Shown: positions 45,480 to 55,396, counted from the stretch's first letter. The stretch: DNA of 64,000 nt from Soehngenia longivitae (GCF_004684055.1 NZ_SRIB01000001.1:1-64000), one strand, 5' to 3'. Translations and numbers: made by a program. The notes: a model not told the origin generated them from the sequence alone.

Positions 45480-46385
45480 ATGGAAAATAATATGAAACTG
45501 GATAAGAAAAATGAATTAAAAGAGAAATTAGCTCATTATTTATTTTTGTTTAATGCTACAGTGGCAATTATCAGTGTTGCGGCGATAGCATTTTTTGTGT
45601 TTTATAGAGGATTGCAACCATTTATACCTGGTAATGCTGAAGGAAACTACAGTTTAATTGATTTTTTATCAGGGCTAGAGTGGAGGCCTTCAATAGGTAA
45701 GTTTGGAATTTTGTATATGATAGTCGGTTCACTTCTTGCAACTTTTGGAGCAATTATACTTGGTGTTCCTGTTGGTATACTCACTGCAGTTTTTATAGCT
45801 GAACTTGCTCCAAAATGGGCAAAAACGATCATCAAACCAGCAGTAGAAATGCTGGCAGGAATACCTTCTGTACTATATGGATTATTTGGACTTGGAGTTA
45901 TAGTGCCATGGATCATGCAAATTTCTCCTCAAGCACAAGGACAGTCATTACTTGCAGTAATCTTTGTACTTATGATAATGATCTTGCCAACAGTAATAAC
46001 TATAACAGAAAGTGCTATAAATTCTGTACCTGATGCGTATAGAGAAGGATCATATGGATTAGGAGCCACTAAACTTTATACCATATTTAAAGTAGTATTA
46101 CCTGCTGCAAGGTCGGGGATACTTGCAGGTGTAGTGCTTGGGATTGGTAGAGCAATAGGCGAGACTATGGCGGTTATGCTTGTTGCTGGAAATCCAATTG
46201 CAGGCCTGCCAAATAGCATTTTTTCACCAATAAGACCACTTACCACAAATATTGCGATGGAGATGAGTTATGCTTTTGGGCTACATCAAGAAATGCTTTT
46301 TGCTACAGGAGTTGTGCTATTTGTATTTATTATTTTAATAAACCTAATATTAAGCAGGGTTACTAGAGGAAGTGTATTAAAATGA
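45480..46385 (+). CDS. pstC: phosphate ABC transporter permease PstC
   Basis: One of the two membrane subunits of the high-affinity phosphate importer. The 301-residue protein has six membrane segments, the SGLEWRPSIGKFGILYMIVGSLLATFGAI region, EMLAGIPSVLYGLFGLGVIVPWI, and the ABC-contact EAA loop EGSYGLGATKLYTIFKVVLPAARSGILAG near residue 185. The start follows AAGGAGA and lies after a stable intercistronic hairpin. It overlaps pstA by four bases (ATGA). Confidence 0.95.
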   Translation: MENNMKLDKKNELKEKLAHYLFLFNATVAIISVAAIAFFVFYRGLQPFIPGNAEGNYSLIDFLSGLEWRPSIGKFGILYMIVGSLLATFGAIILGVPVGILTAVFIAELAPKWAKTIIKPAVEMLAGIPSVLYGLFGLGVIVPWIMQISPQAQGQSLLAVIFVLMIMILPTVITITESAINSVPDAYREGSYGLGATKLYTIFKVVLPAARSGILAGVVLGIGRAIGETMAVMLVAGNPIAGLPNSIFSPIRPLTTNIAMEMSYAFGLHQEMLFATGVVLFVFIILINLILSRVTRGSVLK

Positions 46386-47515
46386 AAATGAAAAAGAAAA
46401 TAAATCCAAAAGAAGGTTTTATATATGGACTTATTGGAGTCGCTACTCTATTTACTATCGGGATTCTAGTTTTTATTTTAGGTTTTATTTTTTCTAAAGG
46501 ACTTCCTCATGTGAATCTATATTTTCTTACAAGTCAATTTGACTCGACATCTGCTTATGTTGATGTAAAGTTAAGTGAGGGCTCGCAAAATCCTTTAGGG
46601 TTAATACTAGAAGAAACCACTATAAAAGAAAAAGGTTCAAATGAGAAGAAAGTAATTGCTATTAAAGAAATAGAAAAAACTTCTTTAGGGGAAGACGCAA
46701 TAAACAATCAAGGTCAACCGCTAGCGCTTAGCGAAAAGGACATCATAAACAGGGTAAATGGCATAAACGTAGAAGGGAAAAGCGTTGAAGAAGTCAATCA
46801 AATATTAAATAGTATAAATAAGGATACAGTTACAATGAGAATTACTAAACAGGGCGGCGGGATATTCCCCATGATTATAACTACGCTTATGATGATAGGG
46901 CTATCATTATTGTTTTCGGTTCCAATTGGGGTATTTGCGGCAATCTATTTAGTTGAATACGCAAAACCAGGAAAATTTGTCAACCTTGTGAGATTTGCGA
47001 CTGAAAGTTTGGCAGGTATACCGTCTATAATATATGGTTTATTTGGTATGATTTTATTTGTTTTGACACTCAATCTCGGATATTCATTACTTGCAGGAGC
47101 ATTGACATTAAGTATTATTTTATTGCCAGTTATGATTAGGCAAACTGAGGAGTCTTTAAAAGCTGTACCTGATTCTTATAGGGAAGCTTCTTATGGTTTG
47201 GGTGCTAATAAGATATACACGATTACAAAAGTTGTATTACCTACAGCGGTTCCTGGTATTGTTGTTGCGATAATTTTAAGTATAGGCCGTATAATAGGAG
47301 AATCTGCAGCGCTATTGTTAACTGCAGGGACTGCAGCGAAAATTCCAGGGTCATTACTTGAGTCAGGGTCAACATTAACTGTAAAAGCTTATACAGTTGC
47401 TAAAGAAGAAGCAAATATAGAATTGGCTAGTGCAATAGGGAGTGTTATAATAATAATTATAATAATACTCAATGCTCTTTCGAAATTAATATCAAAAAAA
47501 TTTAGTAAGATTTAG
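46382..47515 (+). CDS. pstA: phosphate ABC transporter permease PstA with inserted PDZ-like domain
   Basis: The second membrane subunit. At 377 residues it is about 90 longer than usual PstA. After the first membrane helix (about 15-40) comes a roughly 100-residue soluble insertion whose end, [20 protein letters not shown] followed by [18 protein letters not shown], has the pattern of a PDZ domain (GD-I--VNG--V------V---L). The normal permease core follows: [16 protein letters not shown] near 208 and the EAA loop [28 protein letters not shown] near 262. The insertion lies on the outside by topology, where it might touch PstS or exported proteins. The core assignment is firm; the PDZ call is by pattern. 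Confidence 0.92.
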   Translation: MKMKKKINPKEGFIYGLIGVATLFTIGILVFILGFIFSKGLPHVNLYFLTSQFDSTSAYVDVKLSEGSQNPLGLILEETTIKEKGSNEKKVIAIKEIEKTSLGEDAINNQGQPLALSEKDIINRVNGINVEGKSVEEVNQILNSINKDTVTMRITKQGGGIFPMIITTLMMIGLSLLFSVPIGVFAAIYLVEYAKPGKFVNLVRFATESLAGIPSIIYGLFGMILFVLTLNLGYSLLAGALTLSIILLPVMIRQTEESLKAVPDSYREASYGLGANKIYTITKVVLPTAVPGIVVAIILSIGRIIGESAALLLTAGTAAKIPGSLLESGSTLTVKAYTVAKEEANIELASAIGSVIIIIIIILNALSKLISKKFSKI

Positions 47516-47526
47516 AGGAGAACAAT

Positions 47527-48279
47527 ATGGAAAATAAATTTAGCATAAAAAACCTCGATATGTATTATGGAGATTTTCAAGCACTTAAGAATATCAATAT
47601 GGAAATCAAACCAAAAGAGATTACTTCTCTCATAGGACCTTCAGGATGTGGAAAATCAACTTTTTTAAGGACATTAAACAGAATGAATGACTTAATTGAA
47701 GGGGTAAGAGTTGAAGGAGAAGTTTTACTAGATGGGGAAGATATATATAAAGAAATAGATGTAACTAAACTAAGAACTAGAATAGGGATGGTTTTTCAAA
47801 AGCCAAATCCATTTCCTATGTCAGTATATGACAATGTTGCATATGGACCTAGAGCTCATGGAATAAAAAAGAAGTCTGAACTAGATGAAATAGTTGAGAG
47901 AAGTTTAAAAAGAGCTGCTATTTGGGATGAAGTGAAAGACAGGATTAAACGAAATGCATTATCATTATCTGGAGGGCAACAACAGAGAATTTGCATAGCC
48001 AGAGCTTTAGCTGTTGAACCAGAAGTATTGCTAATGGATGAGCCTACATCAGCCCTTGATCCTATTTCCACATTAAAAGTTGAGGATCTTGCTGAAGAAC
48101 TAAAGAAAGAGATAACAATAATTATTGTTACTCACAACATGCAACAGGCAGCTAGGATTTCTGATAAAACAGCTTTTTTCTTGAATGGTGAACTCATTGA
48201 ATTTGACGAGACTGATTTTATATTTAGCACTCCAAGGGATAAACGAACAGAAGATTATATAACAGGAAGATTTGGTTAA
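47527..48279 (+). CDS. pstB: phosphate ABC transporter ATP-binding protein
   Basis: The ATPase of the phosphate importer, 250 residues. Walker A is GPSGCGKST near residue 38, the Q-loop is in [20 protein letters not shown] near 92, the ABC signature is LSGGQQQR near 149, Walker B is [13 protein letters not shown] near 168 and the switch histidine is in [15 protein letters not shown] near 200. The PNPFPMS motif is specific to PstB. It completes pstSCAB; no phoU follows, and a terminator lies directly after. Confidence 0.97.
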   Translation: MENKFSIKNLDMYYGDFQALKNINMEIKPKEITSLIGPSGCGKSTFLRTLNRMNDLIEGVRVEGEVLLDGEDIYKEIDVTKLRTRIGMVFQKPNPFPMSVYDNVAYGPRAHGIKKKSELDEIVERSLKRAAIWDEVKDRIKRNALSLSGGQQQRICIARALAVEPEVLLMDEPTSALDPISTLKVEDLAEELKKEITIIIVTHNMQQAARISDKTAFFLNGELIEFDETDFIFSTPRDKRTEDYITGRFG

Positions 48280-48283
48280 AAAA

Positions 48284-48309
48284 CAACACTTTTTAGTGTT
48301 GCTTTTTTT
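48284..48309 (+). terminator. terminator after pstB
   Basis: CAACACT and AGTGTTG form a 7-base-pair stem with a TTTT loop, followed by TTTTTTT. Confidence 0.85.
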
Positions 48310-48362
48310 CATTTTATGCTATAGTAAAATAAACGAATAAATTAAAATTTGGAGATGATTCT

Positions 48363-48635
48363 ATGAAACTGCACAATCACATGGAAGATTTAGTATTGTC
48401 ATATGTAGATAAGCTTTCACCTCAATTTGACTCAGTTTGTAAATGCGAGAAATGTAGACTAGATATCGCTGCGTTAGCTTTAAATAATTTACCAGGCATG
48501 TATTCAGTTACTGAAATTGGCGAAGTTTACTCTAAGATTAAAGAAATGGAAGCCCAATATGTTGCAGATGTTATAAAAGAGGTAACTAGAGCCATAGAAA
48601 TCGTCTCAATTAAACCAATACATGAAAATAAATGA
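48363..48635 (+). CDS. comFB: ComFB-like late competence protein
   Basis: The 90-residue protein has the ComFB pattern: NHMEDLVLSYVDKL at the start, a cysteine cluster CKCEKCRLDIAALALNNLPG near residues 24-42 and VTEIGEVYSKI. ComFB is co-transcribed with competence genes in Bacillus but is itself of unclear role; in clostridia it is common as a single gene. Related ComFB domains in cyanobacteria bind cyclic nucleotides, so a signalling role is possible. The three cysteines suggest a metal site. Its stop lies inside a perfect palindrome shared with the convergent gene. Confidence 0.82.
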   Translation: MKLHNHMEDLVLSYVDKLSPQFDSVCKCEKCRLDIAALALNNLPGMYSVTEIGEVYSKIKEMEAQYVADVIKEVTRAIEIVSIKPIHENK

Positions 48636-48656
48636 GTGCATGCACTCATTTATTTT
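48625..48656. terminator. perfect 32-base palindrome, bidirectional terminator
   Basis: The sequence around GAGTGCATGCACTC (centre 48640/48641) is self-complementary over 32 bases with A-rich and T-rich ends on both sides, lying exactly between the convergent comFB and isochorismatase genes. Both stop codons fall inside or beside it. Confidence 0.8.
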
Positions 48657-49198
48657 ATTAATTTTGATATAAATTTAAAATCATCAGTACCTGCTTTTTC
48701 TATTAAATCAAAGAGCAAAGTTTCTGTATTTGTTATAACAGCTCCTAAATCATTCATCATGAATAGTGCATTTTCGTAGTTTTCTTCAGTTCTAGATCCT
48801 ACTGCATCTTTAACTACAAAAACATTGTATTCATTTTCTATTAAATCTCTAACAGTTTGGTAAACACAGACATGAGTTTCCATCCCCGTAATGATTATAT
48901 CCTTAACATTTAGCATTTTTAGTTTTTCATTTACTTCTTCAGTATAAGCACTAAAAACAATCTTTTCTATAGGGTCATTTTCTTTTAACAAATTTTTTAA
49001 TTCAGGTAGAGTTCTACCTAACCCTTTTGGATATTGTTCTGTATAAAGTATTGGGATACTCAATTTATTAAAGCTTTCAATCAATATTTTTTGATTTTTA
49101 ACTATTTTCTCTGAATTAAATATTGCTGGAGCTAGTTTTTCTTGTATATCGATCATTAACATGAGTGAATTATCTTTTTGTATTCTATATTTTTTCAT
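48650..49198 (-). CDS. isochorismatase-family cysteine hydrolase
   Basis: The 182-residue protein shows the fold and catalytic triad of isochorismatase-like hydrolases: the aspartate in MLMIDIQEKLAPAI near residue 16, a lysine in EKIVFSAYTEE context and the cysteine in ITGMETHVCVYQTVRDL near residue 112. Closest in style to YcaC/nicotinamidase-like enzymes; substrate unknown. I begin at the ATG at 49198 (AAAGGAG upstream), seven codons into the longest frame. It follows the DUF362 gene by 13 bases and is probably co-transcribed with it. Confidence 0.85.
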   Translation of the reverse strand: MKKYRIQKDNSLMLMIDIQEKLAPAIFNSEKIVKNQKILIESFNKLSIPILYTEQYPKGLGRTLPELKNLLKENDPIEKIVFSAYTEEVNEKLKMLNVKDIIITGMETHVCVYQTVRDLIENEYNVFVVKDAVGSRTEENYENALFMMNDLGAVITNTETLLFDLIEKAGTDDFKFISKLIK

Positions 49199-49211
49199 AA
49201 AAATCTCCTTT

Positions 49212-50342
49212 CTATTCACCGAAAATTAATTTATGCAAAGGATGCCTCTTTATTGAAACTGCTTTTTCAGGGCACAATTCATGGCAGCAGAAGCATCTAA
49301 TGCAATTTTTAGTATTTATAGTTGCTTTTTTATCTTTTATGGTAATGACTTTTTTAGGGCAATTTGCACTACATATACCGCACCCTATACATTTTTCTCT
49401 AACAACATAGGGGTAAGGTCTGAATTTATCGAGTACATAATTCTCAGCAAACTTAGGGATTTTCCCCGAAATGAAGTTTACATGAGTTGATTCTGGAAGC
49501 TTAAAGGGTTTGACATCTAACTCTTTCAAATCTAAACCAACTATTTTGATAGAATTGATGTCGTATAAATTTCTTTTTAAAGATTCTACAACCGTTGGAG
49601 CATTTTTTATGCCAACTAAGTCACTAGCAATAAAATCTAGTTCGTAAGGATTAACACCCGCAAACAGCAACCCCAATTTTCTAATATCTCCAGCAGAAGG
49701 GCCATTCCCTTCCATTGCATGAATACCGTCAATTACAGATACAACTGGTTTTATATAGTCACAAATATCTATTAACAAATTGGCAAAGTCTATAGTATCA
49801 TTCATTTTTAGGTGATAATCTGCTTTATTTACACCTGGTACAGTTCCAAATAAGTTCTTTACAGCTCCAGTATAAGTCATCATTGTATGAGTTTTGAGTT
49901 TTGCACAAGACACTAAATAATCAGCTTCGGCAAAAGCTTTTACTAACTTTAAAGTATTTATGACTTTTCCATTTTCAACCCTTACATCGATTGTTTCAGT
50001 ATTGTAATTGAGTTTGCAGCCTGTTCTTTCGCTTACTCCGACTAAACCAGCTTGAGTATAAAAGTTTTTTAATATATGGGGATTAAAAGGTCCACCAGGA
50101 CTATCACCAATAGTTACATCGTGTCCTTTTTTTTGGAAAAACCTCACCACTCCTTCTACTACAAAAGGATGTGTAGTTACTGCATCTTCTGGCTTGTTTT
50201 TCTTTAGCAAATTTGTCTTTACTAGCACATTACCTGCCTTTAAATTTTGAATTTCAGGTATGCTACTTAACATACTATCAACTATTTTTATCACATCATC
50301 GTAAACATAATCATCACATTTATTAACGTAAACTTTACTCAT
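49212..50342 (-). CDS. DUF362-domain protein with two 4Fe-4S clusters
   Basis: The 376-residue protein has an N-terminal DUF362 domain (about 1-290; NVLVKTNLLKKNKPEDAVTTHP, IGDSPGGPFNPH, CAKLKTHTMMTYTGAVKNLFGTVPG and DGIHAMEGNGPSAG) and a C-terminal ferredoxin module with CIGCGICSANCPK and CIRCFCCHELCPE, each fitting a 4Fe-4S site. Function is unknown; such proteins are widespread in anaerobes and thought to act in redox or iron-sulfur metabolism. I start at 50342 (GAGGTGG upstream); the longest frame adds 34 unlikely residues. Confidence 0.85.
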   Translation of the reverse strand: MSKVYVNKCDDYVYDDVIKIVDSMLSSIPEIQNLKAGNVLVKTNLLKKNKPEDAVTTHPFVVEGVVRFFQKKGHDVTIGDSPGGPFNPHILKNFYTQAGLVGVSERTGCKLNYNTETIDVRVENGKVINTLKLVKAFAEADYLVSCAKLKTHTMMTYTGAVKNLFGTVPGVNKADYHLKMNDTIDFANLLIDICDYIKPVVSVIDGIHAMEGNGPSAGDIRKLGLLFAGVNPYELDFIASDLVGIKNAPTVVESLKRNLYDINSIKIVGLDLKELDVKPFKLPESTHVNFISGKIPKFAENYVLDKFRPYPYVVREKCIGCGICSANCPKKVITIKDKKATINTKNCIRCFCCHELCPEKAVSIKRHPLHKLIFGE

Positions 50343-50414
50343 ATTATTCCACCTCATAAAGATATTATACATAAAATCAGGGTAAATAGAAATAAAAGAT
50401 TGAAGGTGATTATT

Positions 50415-50987
50415 GTGAGCAATGTAAAATTGTGGACTAGGCAAGATGAAAGAAGCTTAGAAGAGCTTCAAAAAAATAAAATTTTTATAAACAAAGAGGA
50501 ATACATAAGGAAACAATACGAAGATATAGCTGATTACTTTATTGAACTATACAAATGGTTTGTGAAAGAAGCTGCGAAAAAAGTTCCAAAACCAGATTAT
50601 GTATCAATGCCGATTTGGTGTTCAATAAGTAAAGAAAACATGTATAGACCAATTGAAGGGAGTATCTGTTATGAACTTGAAGTGCCAGAAGAGGAAGTCA
50701 TTTACTTTGATGGGCAAAAATGGGATTATGTGTTAAATCATTTGTACATACCAAAAGATGAGAAAGATCATGAAAACTATCTCAATGAATTGCGACTTAA
50801 AGGTTTTAAAAATGAATTTGAATTTTTTGTGGGATCTAAAGCACATTTTTATCCAGAAGAAAGGAATAAGATCATAAGTAGCTGGACAAGGATATTTGAC
50901 ATAGAGGAATGGAATATCTTTAGAGTTCAAGCGAATATATGGCAGATTAAAGAAGAATATGTTAAGGAAATTTATTACCCAAGATAA
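50415..50987 (+). CDS. DUF3841-like protein of unknown function
   Basis: The 190-residue protein starts VKLWTRQDERSLEELQKNKIF and contains PIWCSISKENMYRP and EEVIYFDGQKWDYVLNHLYIP, the pattern of the DUF3841 family found in clostridia and bacilli. No known catalytic motif is evident. Start is probably the GTG at 50415 after GAAGGTGA; a TTG at 50400 lies within the ribosome site. It is divergent from the DUF362 gene and ends 50 bases before the helicase gene. Confidence 0.65.
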   Translation: MSNVKLWTRQDERSLEELQKNKIFINKEEYIRKQYEDIADYFIELYKWFVKEAAKKVPKPDYVSMPIWCSISKENMYRPIEGSICYELEVPEEEVIYFDGQKWDYVLNHLYIPKDEKDHENYLNELRLKGFKNEFEFFVGSKAHFYPEERNKIISSWTRIFDIEEWNIFRVQANIWQIKEEYVKEIYYPR

Positions 50988-51037
50988 TCAAGAGTTTTCT
51001 GATATAATATATGTATTAAGATATCGGAGAATTAGTT

Positions 51038-53392
51038 ATGCAAAAACATATAAAATTATCAGTTAGAAATTTAATAGAAACCACTTTGAGATCTGGTGAC
51101 ATAGACAACAGATTTATGTCTACATCTAGAGCTTTAGAAGGTACACTTGCACATCAGAAAATTCAAAGTAACTATAAAGAAAAGGATCTAAAAGAAGTGG
51201 CTCTTTCTATAAGCATAGATTACAAAGGATTTATCTTTGATATAGATGGCAGAGCTGATGGGATAATATTTGAAGATGATGAGAAAATAATAGATGAAAT
51301 TAAAACAACTACAAGAAATTTAGAAAACATTGAAGAAGAGATAAATATTTTACACTCTGCACAAGCACTTTGTTATGCTTTCATTTATCAGAGAAAGGAA
51401 AATTTAGATAAGATTTCAATTAACATAACATATTTTAACATAGATACAGAAACAACAAAAAAGATAAGAAGAGATTACAGTAAACAAGAAGTTGAGAAGT
51501 TTTTCTATTCTTTATTAGATAAATATATCATCTTTGCACAAATGGTTGAAGATTGGAAGAAAAAAAGAGATGTATCGATCAATGAAATTGAGTTCCCTTT
51601 TAATAATTACCGAAGAGGACAAAGGGAATTAGCAGTGGGAGTATATACTGCGATAAAAGAAGAAAAGAGATTGTTTGTAAAAGCACCAACAGGCATAGGA
51701 AAGACAATGTCAACTATCTTTCCGAGTTTAATAGCATTAGAGAAATTTGAATTAGAAAAGATTTTTTATTTAACGGCAAAGACACTAACACAAGAAGCAC
51801 CAGCAAATTCAGTTAAAATGCTCATGAGAAATGGATTATCTTTAAAAACTTGTATACTGACATCTAAAGAAAAGATTTGCTTAAATGAAGAAGTCAAATG
51901 CAACCCCATAGACTGCCCGTATGCCAAAGGACATTACGATAGAGTAAATGAAGCAATTATTGATATATTTAACAATGAAGATTTTTTCTGTTATGAAAAG
52001 ATCATTGAGTATTCAAAGAAATATAATGTGTGCCCTTTTGAGTATCAATTAGATATAAGCCTTTATTCAGATTTGATAATCTGTGATTACAATTACGCAT
52101 TTGACCCGCAGGTTTATTTGAAGAGATTTTTCGAATTTAACAATGGTCAGAACATATTCTTAATTGATGAAGCACACAATTTAATAGACAGAGCTAGAGA
52201 AATGTATTCTGCTTCATTAAATACAGGTTTGTTAAAAGAAACTTTAAACGTATTAAAAAACAATGGAACAAAAAAGACTAAAGACTTAGAAAAAGTCATA
52301 GAAAAGATAGAATCTAAAGCAAATGAAGCTTTATCAAATGAGGTGTTTTATCAAACAGAAGAAGTTGATGATATATACTGGCCAATTAGTAAAACTTTAG
52401 CTTTATTAGAAAAGTTTTTGATAGAAAATAAAGACACAGATGGGTATGATGCGTGTTTAGATACGTATTTTACTTTAAACTCTTTTTTGAAAATATCTGA
52501 GTTTTTTGGAGATAATTATGTAGTAAAATTTGGTCGGGGAAATAATGATTATACCCTTACTCTTTACTGTTTAGATGCCTCAAAATTTATAAAGAATATA
52601 ACAAGTGAAAACAAAGCAAACATATATTTTTCAGCAACTTTAACTCCAATAAATTATTTCAAAGATTTGCTCGGCTCGGATAAAGATGATTATCACATGA
52701 TTTTAAAATCTCCCTTTCAAAAAGAAAATTTGTTAATCTTAGTAAACAACAGTATATCAACTCGCTATAAAGATCGGTTAGAGACATTTACTTTTGTAAC
52801 AGATATTATATACGATTTTATAAATGCTAAAAAAGGAAATTACATAATTTTCTTTCCGTCATATGCGTATTTAAATATTGTATTTGAAGACTTTAAATCA
52901 AAAAACCCTTATTTATTAATTAAAAAAGAAGAACCCGGTTTAACAAAGTCAGAAAGAGAAGAATTTTTAAATGACTTTACCCTAAATGATCAGATGATTT
53001 CATTTTGTGTACTTGGAGGTAGTTTTTCAGAAGGAATAGATTTAGTTGGGGAAAAGCTAATAGGTGCAGTTATAGTAGGGGTGGGCATGCCTCAAATTTC
53101 TCTTGAAAGAAATATAATTAAAAATTATTTTGAAGAACTATATAACAAAGGATTTGACTACGCATACACTTTTCCAGGCATGAATAAAGTTATGCAGGCA
53201 GTTGGAAGGGTAATAAGGGCTGAAGATGACAAAGGGGCAGTGCTATTGATAGATGATAGATACTTAACTAATAAATACATAAGCTTTATGCCTGACGAAT
53301 GGTCTAATTATAAGAAGATTAAAAACAATAATGATATGCTTTCGATATTAAATAAGTTTTGGAGAAGTGTTGACAAAGAAAAATCTATATGA
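51038..53392 (+). CDS. DinG/XPD-type ATP-dependent DNA helicase with N-terminal nuclease-like domain
   Basis: The 784-residue protein begins with a PD-(D/E)XK-like domain (IDGRADGIIF and KIIDEIKTT near residues 72-92, the D...D-E-I-K pattern of RecB/Cas4-type nucleases). It continues as an SF2 Rad3/XPD helicase: APTGIGKTMS (Walker A, near 214), four cysteines at about residues 270-340 (TSKEKICLN, CNPIDC, and VCPFEYQ) for a 4Fe-4S cluster, IDEAHNLIDRA (DEAH box, near 375), SATL, a GSFSEGIDL motif and QAVGRVIRAEDD (motif VI). It probably acts in repair or removal of R-loops and D-loops. Confidence 0.87.
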   Translation: MQKHIKLSVRNLIETTLRSGDIDNRFMSTSRALEGTLAHQKIQSNYKEKDLKEVALSISIDYKGFIFDIDGRADGIIFEDDEKIIDEIKTTTRNLENIEEEINILHSAQALCYAFIYQRKENLDKISINITYFNIDTETTKKIRRDYSKQEVEKFFYSLLDKYIIFAQMVEDWKKKRDVSINEIEFPFNNYRRGQRELAVGVYTAIKEEKRLFVKAPTGIGKTMSTIFPSLIALEKFELEKIFYLTAKTLTQEAPANSVKMLMRNGLSLKTCILTSKEKICLNEEVKCNPIDCPYAKGHYDRVNEAIIDIFNNEDFFCYEKIIEYSKKYNVCPFEYQLDISLYSDLIICDYNYAFDPQVYLKRFFEFNNGQNIFLIDEAHNLIDRAREMYSASLNTGLLKETLNVLKNNGTKKTKDLEKVIEKIESKANEALSNEVFYQTEEVDDIYWPISKTLALLEKFLIENKDTDGYDACLDTYFTLNSFLKISEFFGDNYVVKFGRGNNDYTLTLYCLDASKFIKNITSENKANIYFSATLTPINYFKDLLGSDKDDYHMILKSPFQKENLLILVNNSISTRYKDRLETFTFVTDIIYDFINAKKGNYIIFFPSYAYLNIVFEDFKSKNPYLLIKKEEPGLTKSEREEFLNDFTLNDQMISFCVLGGSFSEGIDLVGEKLIGAVIVGVGMPQISLERNIIKNYFEELYNKGFDYAYTFPGMNKVMQAVGRVIRAEDDKGAVLLIDDRYLTNKYISFMPDEWSNYKKIKNNNDMLSILNKFWRSVDKEKSI

Positions 53393-53398
53393 TAATTT
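53370..53398 (+). promoter_or_regulatory. likely promoter of htpG
   Basis: TTGACA (53370-53375) and TAATTT (53393-53398) are 17 bases apart at the end of the helicase gene. The implied start of transcription falls in the CIRCE element, the usual geometry for HrcA repression. Confidence 0.5.
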
Positions 53399-53402
53399 AT
53401 TA

Positions 53403-53429
53403 TTAGCACTCAACTACTAAGAGTGCTAA
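53403..53429 (+). promoter_or_regulatory. CIRCE element (HrcA operator) upstream of htpG
   Basis: TTAGCACTC-N9-GAGTGCTAA is an exact match to the CIRCE consensus, placed 22 bases before the htpG start codon. HrcA binding here would make htpG a heat-shock gene of the same regulon as groESL and dnaK. Confidence 0.97.
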
Positions 53430-53450
53430 TATTATGGAGGGGGCAAGGGT

Positions 53451-55316
53451 ATGGAGAAAAAAGAATTTCAAGCAGAATCAAAGCAGTTGTTAGATTTAAT
53501 GATAAATTCTATATACACACATAAAGAGATATTTTTAAGAGAACTAATATCCAATGCATCAGATGCTATAGACAAAATATATTACAAGGCAATAACAGAT
53601 AAGAGCATATCCTTCAATAAAGATGACTACTACATTCAGATTTCTTTTGATAAAGAAAATAGAACATTAAGTGTTAAAGATACTGGAATAGGTATGACTA
53701 AAGAAGAGTTAGAAAATAACTTAGGAGTCATAGCTAGAAGTGGGTCTTTGCAATTCAAGAAAGAAAATGAAATAAAAGATGGATATGATATAATTGGACA
53801 ATTTGGAGTAGGATTTTACTCCAGCTTTATGGTGGCTGACAAAGTAACCGTTATTACAAGACCATTTGGATCTGATAAAGCATGGGAATGGGAGTCAGAA
53901 GGAATTGAAGGGTACACTATAGAAGAAACCACTAAAGATGAATATGGCACAGAAGTAATACTTAAGATAAAAGAAAACACTGAAGATGAGAACTATGATG
54001 ATTACTTAGACGAATACAATCTGATGAATTTAGTAAAGAAATATTCGGACTTCATAAGATACCCAATCAAAATGGAAGTTTCTGAATACAAGAAAAAAGA
54101 AGATTCAGATGAGTATGAAACAGTAAAAGTTGAGAAAACAATAAATAGCATGGTTCCAATTTGGAGAAGAAATAAAAATGAATTAACAGATGAAGATTAT
54201 ATAAATTTTTATCAAGAGAAGAGATTTGGGTTTGATAAACCATTAAAGTGGATACACCTTAGCATTGACGGGGCAGTGAGATATAACGCAATACTCTATA
54301 TTCCAAGCACAGTACCATATGATTATTATTCAAGAGAATATGAAAAAGGGCTGGAACTTTACTCTAGTGGAGTAATGATCATGGAGAAATGCAAAGAATT
54401 GCTTCCAGATTATTTTAGCTTTGTCAAGGGTGTAGTTGATTCTGAAGACCTTTCGCTTAACATATCTCGTGAAATGCTTCAACACGATAGGCAATTAAGA
54501 CTTATGGCTAAGAAAATTGAGGAAAAAATAAGAGAAGAATTACTCAATATGTTAAAAGAAGACAGAGAAAAATATGAAGAATTCTTCAAGAACTTTGGGA
54601 AACAGCTAAAATATGGAATTTACCAAGAATTTGGCATGAACAAAGATAAATTAGAAGATCTCTTGTTGTTCTACTCATCAAGTGAAAAGAAACTAGTCAC
54701 TTTAGATGAATACACATCGAGAATTAAAGAAGGGCAAGAGTATATCTATTACGCATCTGGAGATAACTATGATTTAATAGATAAATTACCACAAACAGAA
54801 ATAATAAAAGATAACGGATATGAAATCCTATATTTAATAGATGAAGTGGATGAATTTGCATTAAAAGTAATGAGGGACTATAAAGGTAAAGAGTTTAAAT
54901 CAGTATCTAGCGAAGACTTAGGTATTGAAGAAGAAAAAGTTGAAGAAGGAAAAGAAACAGAAAGCAAAGAAATATTTGAAAAGATGAAAGAATTACTCCA
55001 AGGAAAAGTTTCAAAGGTTAGGTTATCAAAGAGATTAAAAAATCACCCTGTATGCTTAGCGAGCGAAGGAGAAATCTCTATCGAAATGGAAAAAGTTTTA
55101 AAACAAATGCCTGAAGGTAGCATGATAAAAGCAGAAAAAATACTTGAGATAAACCCTAATCATCAAATTTATGAAAAACTAAAAAATGCATACGAACATG
55201 ATGAAGAGAAATTTAAACTCTACACTAATCTCTTATACGATCAAGCAAGACTTATAGAAGGGTTGCCAATAGAAGATCCTATAGAATTTGCAAATAACAT
55301 ATCTAAACTTATGTAA
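53451..55316 (+). CDS. htpG: Hsp90-family molecular chaperone HtpG
   Basis: HtpG is the cytosolic bacterial Hsp90, a dimeric ATP-dependent chaperone. The 621-residue protein has the GHKL ATPase domain first: [16 protein letters not shown] (N-box, near residue 27), [12 protein letters not shown] (G1 box, near 80), SGSLQFKKE and [19 protein letters not shown] (G2 box, near 116). The middle domain has the catalytic arginine in [14 protein letters not shown] near 340, and the C-terminal dimerisation domain follows, without the MEEVD tail of eukaryotes. ATG follows GGAGGGGG. Controlled by a perfect CIRCE element. Confidence 0.97.
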   Translation: MEKKEFQAESKQLLDLMINSIYTHKEIFLRELISNASDAIDKIYYKAITDKSISFNKDDYYIQISFDKENRTLSVKDTGIGMTKEELENNLGVIARSGSLQFKKENEIKDGYDIIGQFGVGFYSSFMVADKVTVITRPFGSDKAWEWESEGIEGYTIEETTKDEYGTEVILKIKENTEDENYDDYLDEYNLMNLVKKYSDFIRYPIKMEVSEYKKKEDSDEYETVKVEKTINSMVPIWRRNKNELTDEDYINFYQEKRFGFDKPLKWIHLSIDGAVRYNAILYIPSTVPYDYYSREYEKGLELYSSGVMIMEKCKELLPDYFSFVKGVVDSEDLSLNISREMLQHDRQLRLMAKKIEEKIREELLNMLKEDREKYEEFFKNFGKQLKYGIYQEFGMNKDKLEDLLLFYSSSEKKLVTLDEYTSRIKEGQEYIYYASGDNYDLIDKLPQTEIIKDNGYEILYLIDEVDEFALKVMRDYKGKEFKSVSSEDLGIEEEKVEEGKETESKEIFEKMKELLQGKVSKVRLSKRLKNHPVCLASEGEISIEMEKVLKQMPEGSMIKAEKILEINPNHQIYEKLKNAYEHDEEKFKLYTNLLYDQARLIEGLPIEDPIEFANNISKLM

Positions 55317-55344
55317 AATATTTTTAAATAAACGAGAAATTGAT

Positions 55345-55384
55345 ATAATATAAAAGAAGCTTAATTAAGCTTCTTTTATATTAT
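55345..55384. terminator. perfect 40-base palindrome between htpG and the methyltransferase gene
   Basis: The 40 bases centred between 55364 and 55365 (core AAGCTTAATTAAGCTT) are fully self-complementary, with A-rich left and T-rich right shoulders, as in a bidirectional terminator. It ends two bases before the AGGAGG of the next gene, unusually close, so it might also act on translation or transcription start of that gene. Confidence 0.75.
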
Positions 55385-55396
55385 TAGGAGGTCATT

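Noticed and set aside
45815-46033. 72-codon open frame inside pstC
   Set aside because: It is a shadow frame of pstC with no ribosome site.
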